From positions 102,833,384 through 102,897,383 of the forward strand of contig NC_133391.1 in the NCBI RefSeq assembly GCF_047511655.1: 64,000 nucleotides of DNA. The letters run 5' to 3'. A program made the translations under genes and the position numbers. This document shows, piece after piece, positions 12,547 through 24,665 of this stretch. The stretch is from Castor canadensis. Taxonomy: Eukaryota; Chordata; Mammalia; Rodentia; Castoridae. Each line of letters begins with the position of its first letter. Positions within the stretch are counted from its first letter, which is position 1. The notes beneath the pieces were generated by a model that saw only the letters and a program-made list of their open reading frames with translations, was not told the origin of the DNA and ran no database searches.

Positions 12547-14960
12547 TACAACCTTTACTGTAAATAATAAATGAGAAAGAGGCAGCAGGAAGGTATAGAC
12601 TGCAAGTAAAAGAAAAAAAAAAAAAAACTCTTTCTCAAATTACCCATGAGTTTAAAATGGGTGTACTCTACAATTCTCAGAATTAGAGAAAAAATTTTAA
12701 ATGCACTTTACATAAGACGGCTTAGCAATAGAAATGCTCTAATTTTTAACTAATTCAGTATAGCTTCCAATACTAACATTCCACTAAATGTGCTCTTGTT
12801 GTGGTTACCAATTTTACCAAGTCCCCCTGGGCTGATCCCTTTCTCCTGTTTGGTTTCTGGTATCTTTTTCCCTAAAAAATGGTTATATCATTTCACATAC
12901 CCTGGTTTGGGTCTTATGCCTTATTTTTAAAAAAAAAATGCACATACCTTTTCTAGTTGATCTTATCTAGTAAGAAGACTTTTAATACCATTTAAGTACT
13001 GATGACTTTTTAATTTATTCTAAACCTTTACTTTTCTCTGAAGCTCCAGACTCACAAATATGTTCCTACTGAACATTTTACCTATAGATGTCTAAAAGTT
13101 ACCAGAAACTTGCTGTTCCTAAATTCAAATTTATTTCCCATCTATAAACTTTTACTTTTCAAAAACCTTCCCCAGTTCTTCTATTTCTACAAATAGTACC
13201 ACCATCTACCTAGTTGCTAAGAAAGCCATTCTTAATTCTCACCTTCTCAGTTTCATCTGATTTTGTTTTATTCAATCCATCTCCAAATAATACCTTTACT
13301 TTGTTCATTTCTTTCTCTTCCTATGAATACCATGTTTGTTTAAGCCATATCACCTTCAAACTATTTTCTGTGCTTCTTGTTCTTGCCCTAAGAGCTGGTC
13401 TAATTTTCTTGCCAAAATATATTTCCTCTCCTTCATTATTAACAGAAACATTATCTAGTTTGAAACAGTGATGCTTAGAATTCATGCTTCCCAGACTCCC
13501 TTACCTGCAGGTGGCCACGTGACACAGTAATAATAAATAAGACAAGTGATGATAATCTCTGTAAATTTTTGCTTTATTTTTACAAGAACTTTCTTTTCTG
13601 CTTCCCTCTATCTCCTTCTTTAAAAGTAAGATGAAAGCAACACAATGAACTTTTGCTGAAACTTAAAGTCTTAATCAGTGATATGACTTTGTTGAATCAA
13701 ATTATAATTTTGTGAGTATTGGAAGATAATTTCCTCATTATCTTATGCTATGCACAATTTAACAGTTACTAATATAACATATGTCTAAATTTATATTAGC
13801 AATATTTTCATAAGTCTAGATGGTTAAAAAAAATGGTAAATGAAGCCCTGATTTGTAGCATTTGCCAATACCTTGGTGTAAATACTCCCACAATGGTGAA
13901 TTCCAGTTTGTCTATATAAGATCACTGAATATACATGATTATACATACAGTAGTTCTATAATGTATATATACAGTTTATATAAATAAATTCAAAAGCATA
14001 GGTAATAGTAAAATATAGTAAAATAATTAGAAAATGGTGAGTTTTGAATATTGCTTTTGTGTTTAATATAACCATAATTTTATATAATTTAATTTTTGAT
14101 AATGATTGTGTTAAATAGCCAGTTCAAAAAATTCCTGAAGATTTACAATTCCTGAGGATTTGGCTCTTGCCATCTCCAAAACTCCACAAACACTAACATT
14201 CTCTTCATTTCTGTACTGTGCAAGGAAGTTCCTTCTTCAGACTTTTGCACTCACCCTTTCTCTGCTCTTCTTCAGTTCTCACAAGACTGGATTCTGATCT
14301 CAGTTTAGGTGTTGTAGAGAGACCTTCCATGACCACACTAACTTAGCAGCTTTGCTTATTCCAGATCTACACTGTTATTTTCCTTTATTCTCTTTAGAGA
14401 CTTAGCAAGTATCAGTTTGGAAAAAGCATGTATGATTCTATGGTATTTATATATTTGAATGGATGATTCATGCTTATGTAAAAAAAGTCCAAAAATATAT
14501 CCCCAAGGGGACTTCCAGAAAGATGAAGTAAATACACATTTCTCACTACAACTAAAACCCTGGCATAATATATAAAACAGGTATATGAAAATTGTGAGAG
14601 TTAAAGGAAAGGCAGAGGAGCAAACAACTGCTGCATCCAAAGGACATGGCAGGGAGTCTACAGAAGACAAAGAAAGACATAAGGTCTTTCTTTTTGTTTC
14701 ACATATCCTGGAATGGGTGCTAGAGAACCTGGCAACCTAGAAATACCAGTGGGCACAGATCTTTTAAAAAGCCCCAGAAAAAGCCTGCTCACTTGAGCCA
14801 AAGAGAACAATCTAACAAGACAAAAAATTTTTAGAAAATGACCAATTTACTAATACCCCATCACAGAAAAAATAATAGCCTCATCCTCACTCCTACCAGC
14901 AACTTAATGATATATTTAAAACACATTCCATTTTAGTACATATAGATCTACCTATTCATA
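12547..14960. other. Intergenic sequence with L2-like relics
   Basis: About 13200-13470 and 14200-14415 have the pyrimidine-rich look of L2 read in reverse. Elsewhere the sequence is AT-rich with no gene. The 104-codon minus-strand frame at 14356-14670 has no recognisable domain. Confidence 0.4.
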
Positions 14961-14962
14961 TT

Positions 14963-15052
14963 CTTTTTTTTTTTTTGTGGGACTGTGGTTTGAACTCACG
15001 GCTTCATGCTTGCAAAGCAGGTGCTCTACCACTTGAGCCACATCTCCAGCCC
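14963..15052 (-). mobile_element. tRNA/ID-like SINE, minus strand
   Basis: A T run is followed by GTGGTTTGAACTCACGGC and GCTCTACCACTTGAGCCAC, the reversed tRNA-like body. Confidence 0.88.
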
Positions 15053-16387
15053 TCATATTGTTCCTAATGTGAGAAATAACAATTCCATAGTATGACTATA
15101 AATGAACATATTTATCATGCCCTCCACTCATAAACACTTGGATATTTTAAAATCTTTTTGTCTTTTAAGTTGAATGAATAGCTTTGTACATACTTAATGC
15201 ACATGTGCAGGTATATTTAAAAGATAGTTTGCAAGAAGTATGAATACTTGTCTAAAAGGTTTGTTCTTTTAAATTTTGATGCATTCTATCTACAAGTCTT
15301 CCTAAAGAAATTTCTCCAATTCTTAACCATCATTAATGTTTAAGGAAGCCTTTTCCTGCTACCCTTACCACAATAAATTTGTTTTAGCAAACCTAGATCT
15401 TTGCAAATCTAATGTAATTTTTTGGGTATTAATCTTTTTAGAGTTCAAGTTGTAAGTTTAAAGTTATTTGTGGATCTTTTTAAGGGAGCTGTCTTAAAAA
15501 GTTTAGGTTCTGTTAAAACAAGAAACATATTATTACAATACCTAGTATGTATATACTATATAGTATTGGTAACTTTTTATCTTGTCTCACAAAATACCTT
15601 ATATTGAATTTACTTGTAGGGATTATTATACAATTTGGAAATAAATTCATGTATTTTCTCATCATATACTACAAAAGCTCCTATTATGATTCTTGGCTTC
15701 TTTTATCTGCATTCACAAAGCTCAGCAATACCTAAATATTTAAATATTGACTGGTTTAAGTCCTAACCATTTTTTTCAGAGTTACTCTTCTCATTACCAG
15801 TTCCATATTCTACTCTTCAGAAAAAAATACTGTTTCTTCTTTTAAATGTATTATTTTAGTTTAGTAATCTAATTCTCTCTTCCTCCTTTTCCCCCTCTCC
15901 TGCTTCTTCCTTCCCTCTCTCCCTTCTTCTACTGCTCTCCCTTTTACTCATATCTAAGCTGTTGCCACAGGAATCACATTATATAATTAGATGCCCCAAT
16001 TTGGGAAAGAATTTTTCAGGAACATTATGGTTTATTAAACTAAAGGAACCGTTATTTCGCTCCTGCTCTTGATGTTGTCTTGATGTTGTATGTGGGTGGT
16101 AGCTAAAAATAACTCTATTAATGTTCTTCTCTATATTGTATTCACTAGCATGTTTAGTGCCTCATTACTAATTAGAATTCATCAAAAATAATGTAAAATT
16201 CTTTGTTTCTGATGGTTGAAATAAGAACACCATTTGAGTTCAAAGACATCCTGTGAATCTACAAACATGAACATCTAAATACAAGTTGCTTGACTGTAAG
16301 AAATATAAAGCCAAACAAAAAAAGAGGTTATAAATTTCTTTCTTCTTTAGGCAAGTGTCACAAAAGCAAGTTTCAGACCTATTGCTA
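15053..16387. other. AT-rich sequence with a pyrimidine tract
   Basis: A C/T tract runs from about 15875 to 15950. No gene is seen. Confidence 0.5.
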
Positions 16388-16402
16388 GGTACTAAATATT
16401 CT
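16388..16402 (+). repeat. Target-site duplication of the full-length L1, 3' side
   Basis: GGTACTAAATATTCT directly abuts the T-rich end of the element. It is identical to 23175-23189. Confidence 0.92.
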
Positions 16403-16859
16403 TTTTTTTTGCTTTCTTTCTTTTTTTTTTTAATTTTTTAATTCATTTATTCACATGTGCATACATTGTTTGGGCCATTCCTCCCCCCACCTCCCCCACC
16501 CCCATCCCTTCTCTGTCCTCCCCACCCCCCTTGCTTCCAGGCAGAACCTGTTCTGCCCTTTCCTCCAATTTTGTTGAACAGAAGGCATAAGCAATAATAA
16601 GAAAGACAAAGTGTTTTTGATAGTTGAGATAAGGATAGCTATACAGAGATATTCCTAGCATTGCTTCTATGTATGAATGTGTTACAACCCAAGTTGATTC
16701 ACCTCTACCTGACCTTTTTACTAGTGCCTGGTCCCCTTCCTGTATTGACCTCTGTCACTTTAAGGTTTCTGTATTAGTTCCTCTGCAGTGGGGACATCAA
16801 ACACTTTCATGTTTTGGGTTTCCTACCTATCCCCATATCTCCCGTATGTGCTCTCCTCT

Positions 16860-19800
16860 TAGCATGTGACCCAAGTCCAACCACATTGCTATATTTGTCC
16901 TAGATCTAAAGTCTGCATATGAGGGAGAACATATGACTTTTGGTCTTCTGAGCCTGGTTCACCTTGCTCAGGATGATATTCTCCAGTTCCATCCATTTAC
17001 TTGTGAATGATAAGATTTCATTCTTCTTCATGGCTGAGTAAAATTCCATTGTGCATAAATACTACATTTTCTTAATTCATTTGTCAGTAGTGGGGCATCT
17101 TGGCTGTTTCTATAACTTGGCTATTGTGAATAGCGCTGCAATAAACATGGGTGTGCAGATACCTCTGGAGTAACCTGTGTCCCATTCCTTTGGGTATATC
17201 CCCAGAAGTGGGATTGCTGGATCATATGGCAGGTCTATGTTTAGATTTTTAAGAAGCCGCCATATTTTTTTCCAAAGTGATTGCACTAGCTTACATTCCC
17301 ACCAGCAGTGCACGAGTGTTCCTTTTTCCCCACATCCTTGCCAACACCTGTTGTTGATAGTGGTATGGCTATTCTAACATGGGTGAGGTGGAATCTTAGT
17401 GTGGTTTTGAATTACATTTCCTTTATGGCTAGAGATGGTGAGCATTTTTTCACGTGTTTTTTGCCATTTGAATTTCTTCTTTTGAGAAAGTTCTGTTTAG
17501 TTCAGTTGCCCATTTCTTTATTGGTTCATTGATTTTGGGAGATTTTAATTTCTTAAGTTCCCTGTATATCAGTCCTTTGTCTGATTATAGCTAGTAAAAT
17601 TTTCTCCCACTTTATGGGTGGTTTCTTCAGTTTAGAGACCATTTCTTTTGTTATGCAGAGGCTTTTTAATTTTATGAAGTCCCAATTGTCCATCCTTTCT
17701 TAGTTGCTGAGCTGCTGGGGTTCTATTGAGGAAGTCCTTGTCTATACCTATTACTTCCAGAGTATTCCCCTGTACTAACTTCAGAGTTTTGGGTCTGATA
17801 TTAAGGTCCTTGATCCATTTTGAGTTGATACCAGTACAGGGTGATAGACATGGGTCTAGTTTCAGTTTTTTTCAGATGGATAACAATTTTTCCTAACAGC
17901 ATTTGTTGAAGAGGTTGTCTTTTCTCCATGTGTATTTTTGGCAACTTTGTCAAAAATAAGGTGGGCATAGCTGAGTGAATTCATATCCGGGTCCTCTATT
18001 CTGTTCCACTGGTCTTCATGTCTGTTTTTGTGCCAGAACCATGCTGTTTTTATTGCTATTGCTTCATAATGTAGTATGAAGTTGGGTATTGTGATACCTC
18101 CAGCATTGCTCTTTTTGCTGAGTATTGCCTTGGCTATTCATGGTCTCTTGTGTTTCCAAATGAACTTTAGGGTAGATTTTTCAATCTCAGTGATGAAAGT
18201 CATTGGGATTTTGATGGGAATTGCATTAAACATGTAGATTGCTTTTGGTAGTGTAGCCATTTTTACTATGTTGATTCTGCCAATCCATGAACACGGGAGA
18301 TCTCTCCACCTTCTGTAGTCTTCCTCGATCTCTTTCTTCAGGGGTTTGTAGTTTTCCTTGTAGAGGTCATTCACATCCTTTGTTAAGTTTACTCCTAGTT
18401 ATTTGATTTTTTTTTGAGGCTATTGTAATGGAATTGTTTCCATATATTCTTTCTCAGTTTGTTTGTTATTGGTGTATAAAAAATCTCATGATTTTTGTAA
18501 GTTGATTTTGTATACTTCCACCTTGCTGTAGCTGTTTATGGGGTCTATGAATTTTTGGGTAGAGTTTTTTGGGTCTTTAAGGTATAGCCTCATACTGTCT
18601 GCAAATAGGGATATTTTGACAGTTTCTTTACCTATTTGTATTCCTTTTATTTCTTCTTTTTGCCTAAATGCTCTGGCTAGGAATTCCAGTACTATGTTGA
18701 ATAGGAGTGGGCACCCTTGTCTTCTTCCTGATTTTAGAGGAAACGGTTTCAGTTTTTCACCATTAAGTATGATGTTGGCTGTAGGTTTGTTGTCTATAGC
18801 CTTTACAATGTTGAGGTACTTTCCTTCTATTCCTAGTTTTCTTAAGAGTTTTATCATGAAGTGGTGTTGGATCTTGTCAAAGGCTTTTTCTGCATCTATT
18901 GAGATGATCAAGTGGCTTTTGTCTTTGCTTCTATTGATGTGTTGTATTACATTTATAGATTTGTGTATGTTGAACCACCCCTGCATCCCTGTGATGAAGC
19001 TGACTTGGTCATGGTGAATCATCTTTCTGATATGTTGTTGGATTTAGTTTGCCATTATTTTATTGAGGATTTTTGCATCGATGTTCATTAAGGAGATTGG
19101 CCTAAGGTTCTCTTTTTTGGAGGTGTCTTTGCCTGGTTTTGGGATGAGTGTAATACTGGCTTCATAGAATGAGTTAGGCAGTGTTCCTTCCCTTTCTATT
19201 TCTTGGAAAAGTTTAAGGAGAGTTGGCATTAGTTCTTCTTTTAAAGGTCTGATAGAATTCAGCAGAGAATTCATCATGTCCTGGACTTTTCTTTTTTGGA
19301 GACTCTTTGTTGCCTCTTCAATTTCATTTTGTGTTATAGATCTATTCAGGTGATTAATATCCTCTTGGTTCAATTTTGAATGGTCATAAGTATCTAGAAA
19401 TCTATTTCTTCAGACTTTTCAAATTTATTAGAATATAGATTCTCAAAGTAGTCTCTGATGATTTCCTGAATTTCCGTGGTGTTTGTTGTTATCTCCCCTT
19501 TTTGCATTTCTGATTTTACTGATTTGGGTTTTTTTCTCTCCTCATTTTACTCAGATTTGCCAGGAGTCTGTCAATGTTACTTATTTTTTCAAAGAACCAG
19601 CTTTTTGTTTCATTGATTCTTTGTATTTTTTTGTTGTTGTTGTTGTTTCTATTTCATTGATTTCACCCTTATTTTTTATTCTCTCCTTCTGCTTGTTTTG
19701 GGATTTGCTTGTTCTTGTTTTTCTAGGAGTTTGAGATGTATCATTAGGTCATTGATTTGAGATCTTTCTGTCCTTTTAATATATGCATTCATGGCTATAA

Positions 19801-20674
19801 ACTTTCCTCTTAGAACTGCCTTTGCTGTGTCCTATAGTTTCTGGTAAGTTGTGTTTTCATTTTTATTAACTTCCAGGAACCTTTTAATTTCCTCTTTTAT
19901 TTCATCAATGAGCCATTGATCATTGAGCAATGTGTTGTTCAGATTCCAATTGGTTTGTATGTTTTTTTACTGTTGTTTTTGTTGTCGAGTTCTAGTTTTA
20001 ATGCATTGTGATCAGATAGAATGCATGGGATTATTTGTATTTTATTATATTTGCTGAGGCTTGATTGTGCCCTAAGATATGATCAATTTTGGAGAAGGTT
20101 CCATGGGCTGCTAGGAAGAATGTATATTGTGCTTTTGTTGGATGAAATATTCTGTGGACATCAGCTAGGTCCATTTGATCTATGGTGTTCTAGAATTTCT
20201 TTATTGATTTTTTGTTTGGATGACCTATCTATTGGTGATATGGGGGTATTAAAGTCTTCCACTTCCACTGTGTTGGTGTCTATATGTTTTTAGGTCCTTC
20301 AGGGTATGTTGGTTGAAATTGGGTGCATTGATGTTGGGTGATAATTGTTATTTCCTTTTGGTGTATTTCCCCTTTTATTAGTATGGAGTGTCCTTCTTTA
20401 TCTTGTTTGATCAATGTAAATTTGAAGTCTACTTTGCCTGAGATAAATATTGCTATTCCTGTCTGTTTTCGGGGGCCATTGGCTTGGTAAATCTTCTTCC
20501 AGCCTTTCACCCTAAACCAGTGCTGGTTTCTGTTGATGAGATGGGTCTCCTGTACACAACAGATTGTTGATCTTTCTTTTTAATCCCATTTGCCAAATGG
20601 TGTCTTTTGATGGGAGAATTAAGTCCGTTAACATTCAGTGTTAGTATTGATACGTATGTGGTGATTCCTGTCAT
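16860..20674 (-). pseudogene. L1 ORF2 remnant (endonuclease and reverse transcriptase)
   Basis: The inferred start is the ATG at 20674 (minus). The expected endonuclease beginning (LTLNVNGLNSPIKR) follows. Pieces of the reading frame survive at 20510-20280 (endonuclease), 19373-19044 and 19022-18486 (reverse transcriptase), 18374-18138, and 17313-17110 (C-terminal Cys-rich side, [10 protein letters not shown]). Several stops and frame changes separate them. The catalytic motif reads FADS instead of FADD (codons at 18594-18605), so one catalytic Asp is lost. The span of about 3.8 kb is normal for ORF2. The C-terminal limit is approximate. Confidence 0.87.
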
Positions 20675-20860
20675 TTAGTTTTTTTTTGTTGCTTAAGGGT
20701 TTGATTGTGTGCAGCTGAATCAATGTTACTCTCTACTGTCTTGCCTTTTCTTCTCCTGTGTTTTGATACTGTCTGACCTCTTGTGGTTTTGTTTGCTTTC
20801 ATTTTCTGTGTACAGAATTCCTTGAAGAATCTTTTATACTGGTGGCTTGGTGGTCATAGA

Positions 20861-21916
20861 TTATTTTAGTTTCTGCTTATCATGGAAGACTTTTACTATT
20901 TCATCTATTTTGAATGATAGTTTTGCTGGGTAGAGCATCCTAGGGTTGAAGTTATTTTCATTCAGTGCCTGGAATACCTCACTCCATGCTCTTCTTGCTT
21001 TTAAGGTTTTCATTGAGAAATCTGCTGTGATTTTGATGGCTTTACCTTTTTATGTTATTTGTTTTTTCTCTCTCATAGACTTCAGTATTCTTTGTCTATT
21101 CTCTGTGCTTGTTGTTTTAATGATAATAAGTTATGGGGTAGTTCTATTTTGGTCTTGTCTGTTTGGTGTCCTGGAGGCTTCCTGTACCTGAATGCTTGTA
21201 GTTTTCTCTAGATATGGGAAATTTTCTGTTATTATTTTGTTGAATATATTATGAATTCCTTTTGCTTCTCCTTCTTCAATGCCTATGATTCTCAGTTTTG
21301 GTCTTTTGATGGAGTCAGTGAGTTCTTGCATATTACTTTCACAGGTCTTGAGTTGTGTGACTAATAGCTGTTTAGTTTTTCCTTGAATTTCCATTTCATC
21401 TTCAAGTTCTGAGATTCTGTCTTCTGCTTGTTCTAGTTGCTGGAGTGGCCTTCCATTGTGTTTTGTGTTTCTGTTTCATTCTTTTTTCTGAGGTTTTTCC
21501 ATGTCATGGGCCACTTCCTCTTTAATATTGTCTACTTTTGTCTTTAATTCATTTATCTCCCTATTTATAGTGCTCTCTGTTTCACTTTGGTGTTTATTTA
21601 GGGCTCCTATGATTTCATTTATCTGTTTCTGTGTCTTCTCATACTCTTTATTTTTGGTGTCTTGAGATTTCTTGAGTGTCTCTTGTACACTTTGGTTGAC
21701 CATGTCTTGTACCATCTCCATGAAATTCTCAATGATTATTTGCAGGATTTCTTCTTTGAGGTTGTTCTTGTGGACATCGTTGGGTTCCTTGGCGTCATTT
21801 GTCTTTGTTTTGTTGGAGTCCGGAACTGGGTATCCATTTTCTTCATTTCCTTCTGAATCCTGTATTAAATTATTTTTTGGGGAGGAATGTTTTCCATCCC
21901 TTTTTCTTCTTCCCAT
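20861..21916 (-). pseudogene. L1 ORF1 remnant (RNA-binding chaperone)
   Basis: The minus strand from 21916 opens with MGRRKRDGKHSS, followed by a Lys/Glu-rich coiled-coil-like stretch down to 21476. The frame is lost between 21475 and 21395. It resumes in 21394-21131 with the RNA-recognition part (RPKLRIIGIEEGE and a following IQVQEASRTPNRQDQ). The C-terminal domain continues, in another frame, to a TAA at 20861-20863. The full span is about 352 codons, normal for L1 ORF1, but shifts and stops make it nonfunctional. The family assignment is firm. Confidence 0.88.
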
Positions 21917-23174
21917 TGTTCCTGTTGGTATTGTGTAACTGTTCTTGACAGGCTAGTTTGTGGTTTCAGTCACCTGTTTTCTTTCCCTTGGTTAAATTTT
22001 GTTTTGTGGCTGTATTGGGTTTTTAGCTAATTGTGTGTATGCTGTTTCTGTCCCTGGATTGGGTGTAATTTAGTATTAACTAATTCACAGTGATAAAACA
22101 AACAACAACAAATAAAAACAAAACAAAACAAACAAACAGAAAACCCAAAGAAATCAATGGGGAGAGATGAGGAAATAAATAGAAAGAAACAAACAAAAAC
22201 TCCAGGTTCAGGATCAATTGATTTTCAGTCTTAGTTTAAGTTCTGGTGTTACTCCTCCAGTATCCAATCCTGGTGTTGGTATTTAAGCAGAAGCTCTGTG
22301 TTACTCTTGCTGGGTGGTTGGCCTGTGGGTAGTTTTTTTTTACTTCTTCTGTCTTTTAGCAGCTGCTGCTTGGTCAGCTTCTCCTGCAGTGAGGTGTGGG
22401 AGCTCTGCAGTCTACTATTTGTCCTGCTTTGGAGTTGGCTTATCTCTGTGCTTGTTTACTAGGGGCTTGTGTCTTTGCCTCTTCCCCTTTCCTGGGGCAA
22501 GGGCAAGTCTGCATCTGTCAGCTGGCTGCCACTGTCAGTGTGATGTGATGGTTCAATGTTTGTTCCTCAATGCTCAAGAGCCGTCTGACTGTGGGTGTCC
22601 AGGGACTAAGCCCTGTAGTCTGCCACCTTTGCTCCTTCCCTACTTCAGGCAGTGGCCTAGCTGCTGTTGGCTCTCCTGCTGTTTGTTTGCTGACCATTCA
22701 CACAAGTTCGGCTCCTTGGCCTTATCCCCTTCTCTGGTGTGCTTTCAGCATCTCCTACCCCCTTTGCTGTGTCATAGTTTTTAGTTCCATTGATTATTGT
22801 TCTTTTTTTTTTTTTTGCAGGGGGTGGGGGAGGGATCAGGCTATCCAGGGGGTTGTGCTAGTTTATCCCAGGGGTGGCTGAGGGATACCTCATGACACTT
22901 GGCACTCACCTGTTTGGTCTGCTGAAGGTCTCCCAAGCACATTTGGAGCCGGTGGCTAGTGGTGGTGGTGGTGGCAGCAGGGGTGGTGGCCCACCTGTTC
23001 TTTCATTGTATGGTGACATGGAGAAGCCTTCCAGAGGCTAGGAGTTCAGGGTGCCAAAGTTTCAACTCCCCCTGCTTCATCTCCCCCAAGCATGGCTCCG
23101 GTGTGTCACAAGGTCCCTGATTCATGGAGGTCACACTGTCTGTGTCTGTGCCCCATTTGCCATTTTGGATCCTC
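21917..23174 (-). promoter_or_regulatory. 5' UTR of the full-length L1
   Basis: About 1.26 kb lies between the start of ORF1 and the outer target-site duplication. It is richer in G and C than its surroundings, as expected for an L1 5' UTR with internal promoter activity. A (GTG)n stretch sits at about 22958-22975 on the + strand. Promoter function is inferred from position only. Confidence 0.6.
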
Positions 23175-23189
23175 GGTACTAAATATTCT
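23175..23189 (+). repeat. Target-site duplication of the full-length L1, 5' side
   Basis: GGTACTAAATATTCT abuts the 5' end of the element and is identical to 16388-16402. Confidence 0.92.
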
Positions 23190-24360
23190 GATTTGAAGAG
23201 TAGAACTGAGATTAATGTATCATTTTCAGTTTTATGCAATGCTTCATGGGAAAACACACAGTAGGGTGACTACAGATAATAATATAGTGTATATTTCAAA
23301 AAGCTAGAAGAGAGTTTGAATGTTTTTACTACAAAGAAATGACAAGTGTTTGAGGAGACAGATATGTTTAACCTAATTTAAGCATTACACAATGTATGCT
23401 TGTTTTGATACATCACATGGCACCCCATATAAATGTACAATTTTTATGTTCTTATGCATCATTTAAGAAAATTAATTGAATGTAAGAAAAAAATTCAAAC
23501 AGCTAGACAGCTTTCTTTCTAAGTAGAAAACAGTCCCTAATAAGGATTTCTAGATTCTAGTTCATTTGTGCTATATTTTTCAGCATTTTTGGGTCCAGAA
23601 ATGCTCTTTCTGGTTAATAATAGTTGAGTCTACTTGCATTTATGGCTGGAAGCCAGAGCATGGGTAATCCTAAATCTTTATGTGACTATTATATAGTCAC
23701 ATGACTATATAAAATGTCATATATGACTATATGACATATATATATTATATGACTAGCTATATTGCCCTTAGTTCTGAGTACAATGAGGCTCAGGCCTCAT
23801 TATGCCCCTGAGACTTCTTACCTCATGAACCCTTCCACATGGTGAGAGGAGTTTCCAAGATGCAAGGAGATATACCCACCCAGGGCTCACATTCACCCCT
23901 TCTGTCTCCAAATACTTGGGACACAGAATCCCTGCCCAGGTGGCTCTGATCTGCCTCTAAGGCTTTTGTGTGGAAAGGAAGGACCATGCCATGGGAATGT
24001 GCATCCTTAAGTGCAAAGGTGACCAATATGTCAAGGTGAGAATGGAGCTTGAATTTGCATAGTGGAGTGTTTCTACAATATGAGGAGGAACCTCATACTG
24101 TAATTCAGAGTTAGAAGAAGGAAGAAGAGGCATGGTTAGCACATATCATCCCACATCCATCACCATTTTGGGGCGAACTCCAAGGAATTGAGAAACTGGA
24201 GTTGTGGTTAATATAACCTTTATTTGGAGGAGATAACATATTTTATTCAGTAATTTACTAGCTTGATTTAAACTTTAAAATATTTATATGTAAGCTAGTT
24301 TGGTTCTGTTTGCACTATTCCTTCACAAATGTTATGTGTTCATTAGGTCCCTTATCTTCT
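23190..24360. other. Unassigned intergenic sequence
   Basis: No gene is seen. A cluster of short inverted repeats of AT-rich type lies at 23682-23760. The part at 23770-24140 is less AT-rich but carries no domain that I recognise on either strand. Confidence 0.45.
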
Positions 24361-24364
24361 CATA

Positions 24365-24430
24365 GTTGTTGTTGTTGATCTTCTTCTTCTTCTCCTCCTC
24401 CTCCTCCCCCCTCCTCCTCCTCCCTCTCCT
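24365..24430 (+). repeat. GTT/TTC/TCC compound triplet repeat
   Basis: (GTT)n passes into (TTC)n and then (TCC)n, forming a pure pyrimidine strand after 24378. Confidence 0.85.
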
Positions 24431-24479
24431 GAATTATTCATTATTTTCAGCCAACTTCTCATTTCATCAATTTAAAAGG

Positions 24480-24665
24480 GGAGCTAGCATTTAGCAATTG
24501 CTTTATATAGACACTTTAGCTCACTAAACCTTGAATAGTGACTCTGTGAGGGTAGTATAATGCCCATCATAGGGATGGGGAAAATAACAAAGTAACTTAT
24601 CCAGGATTTCACAGCTGAGGCAGCTAACTCATCAGGCTTTTTAACTCCAGACATCTTTCTTACAG
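24480..24665 (-). mobile_element. MIR, minus strand
   Basis: Read in reverse it follows MIR order. The sequence shows GGGATGGGGAAAATAACAAA, then GTAACTTATCCAGGATTTCA and CAGCTGAGGCAGCTAACTC, which correspond to the MIR core. Confidence 0.7.

Larger units (their letters stand above)
16403..23174 (-). mobile_element. Full-length LINE-1 retrotransposon, minus strand
   Basis: The element is about 6.8 kb and bounded by a 15-bp direct repeat GGTACTAAATATTCT at 16388-16402 and 23175-23189. In order on the minus strand it has a GC-richer 5' UTR (23174 to about 21920), ORF1 (21916-20861), ORF2 (20674 to about 16860), a 3' UTR with a G-rich tract, and a poly(A) tail seen as a T-rich run at 16403-16440. 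Both ORFs are broken, so it cannot move on its own. The matching duplication indicates one insertion of an intact-length copy. Confidence 0.93.

Noticed and set aside
18538..19017. 159-codon + strand frame
   Set aside because: It is the antisense shadow of the L1 reverse transcriptase region.
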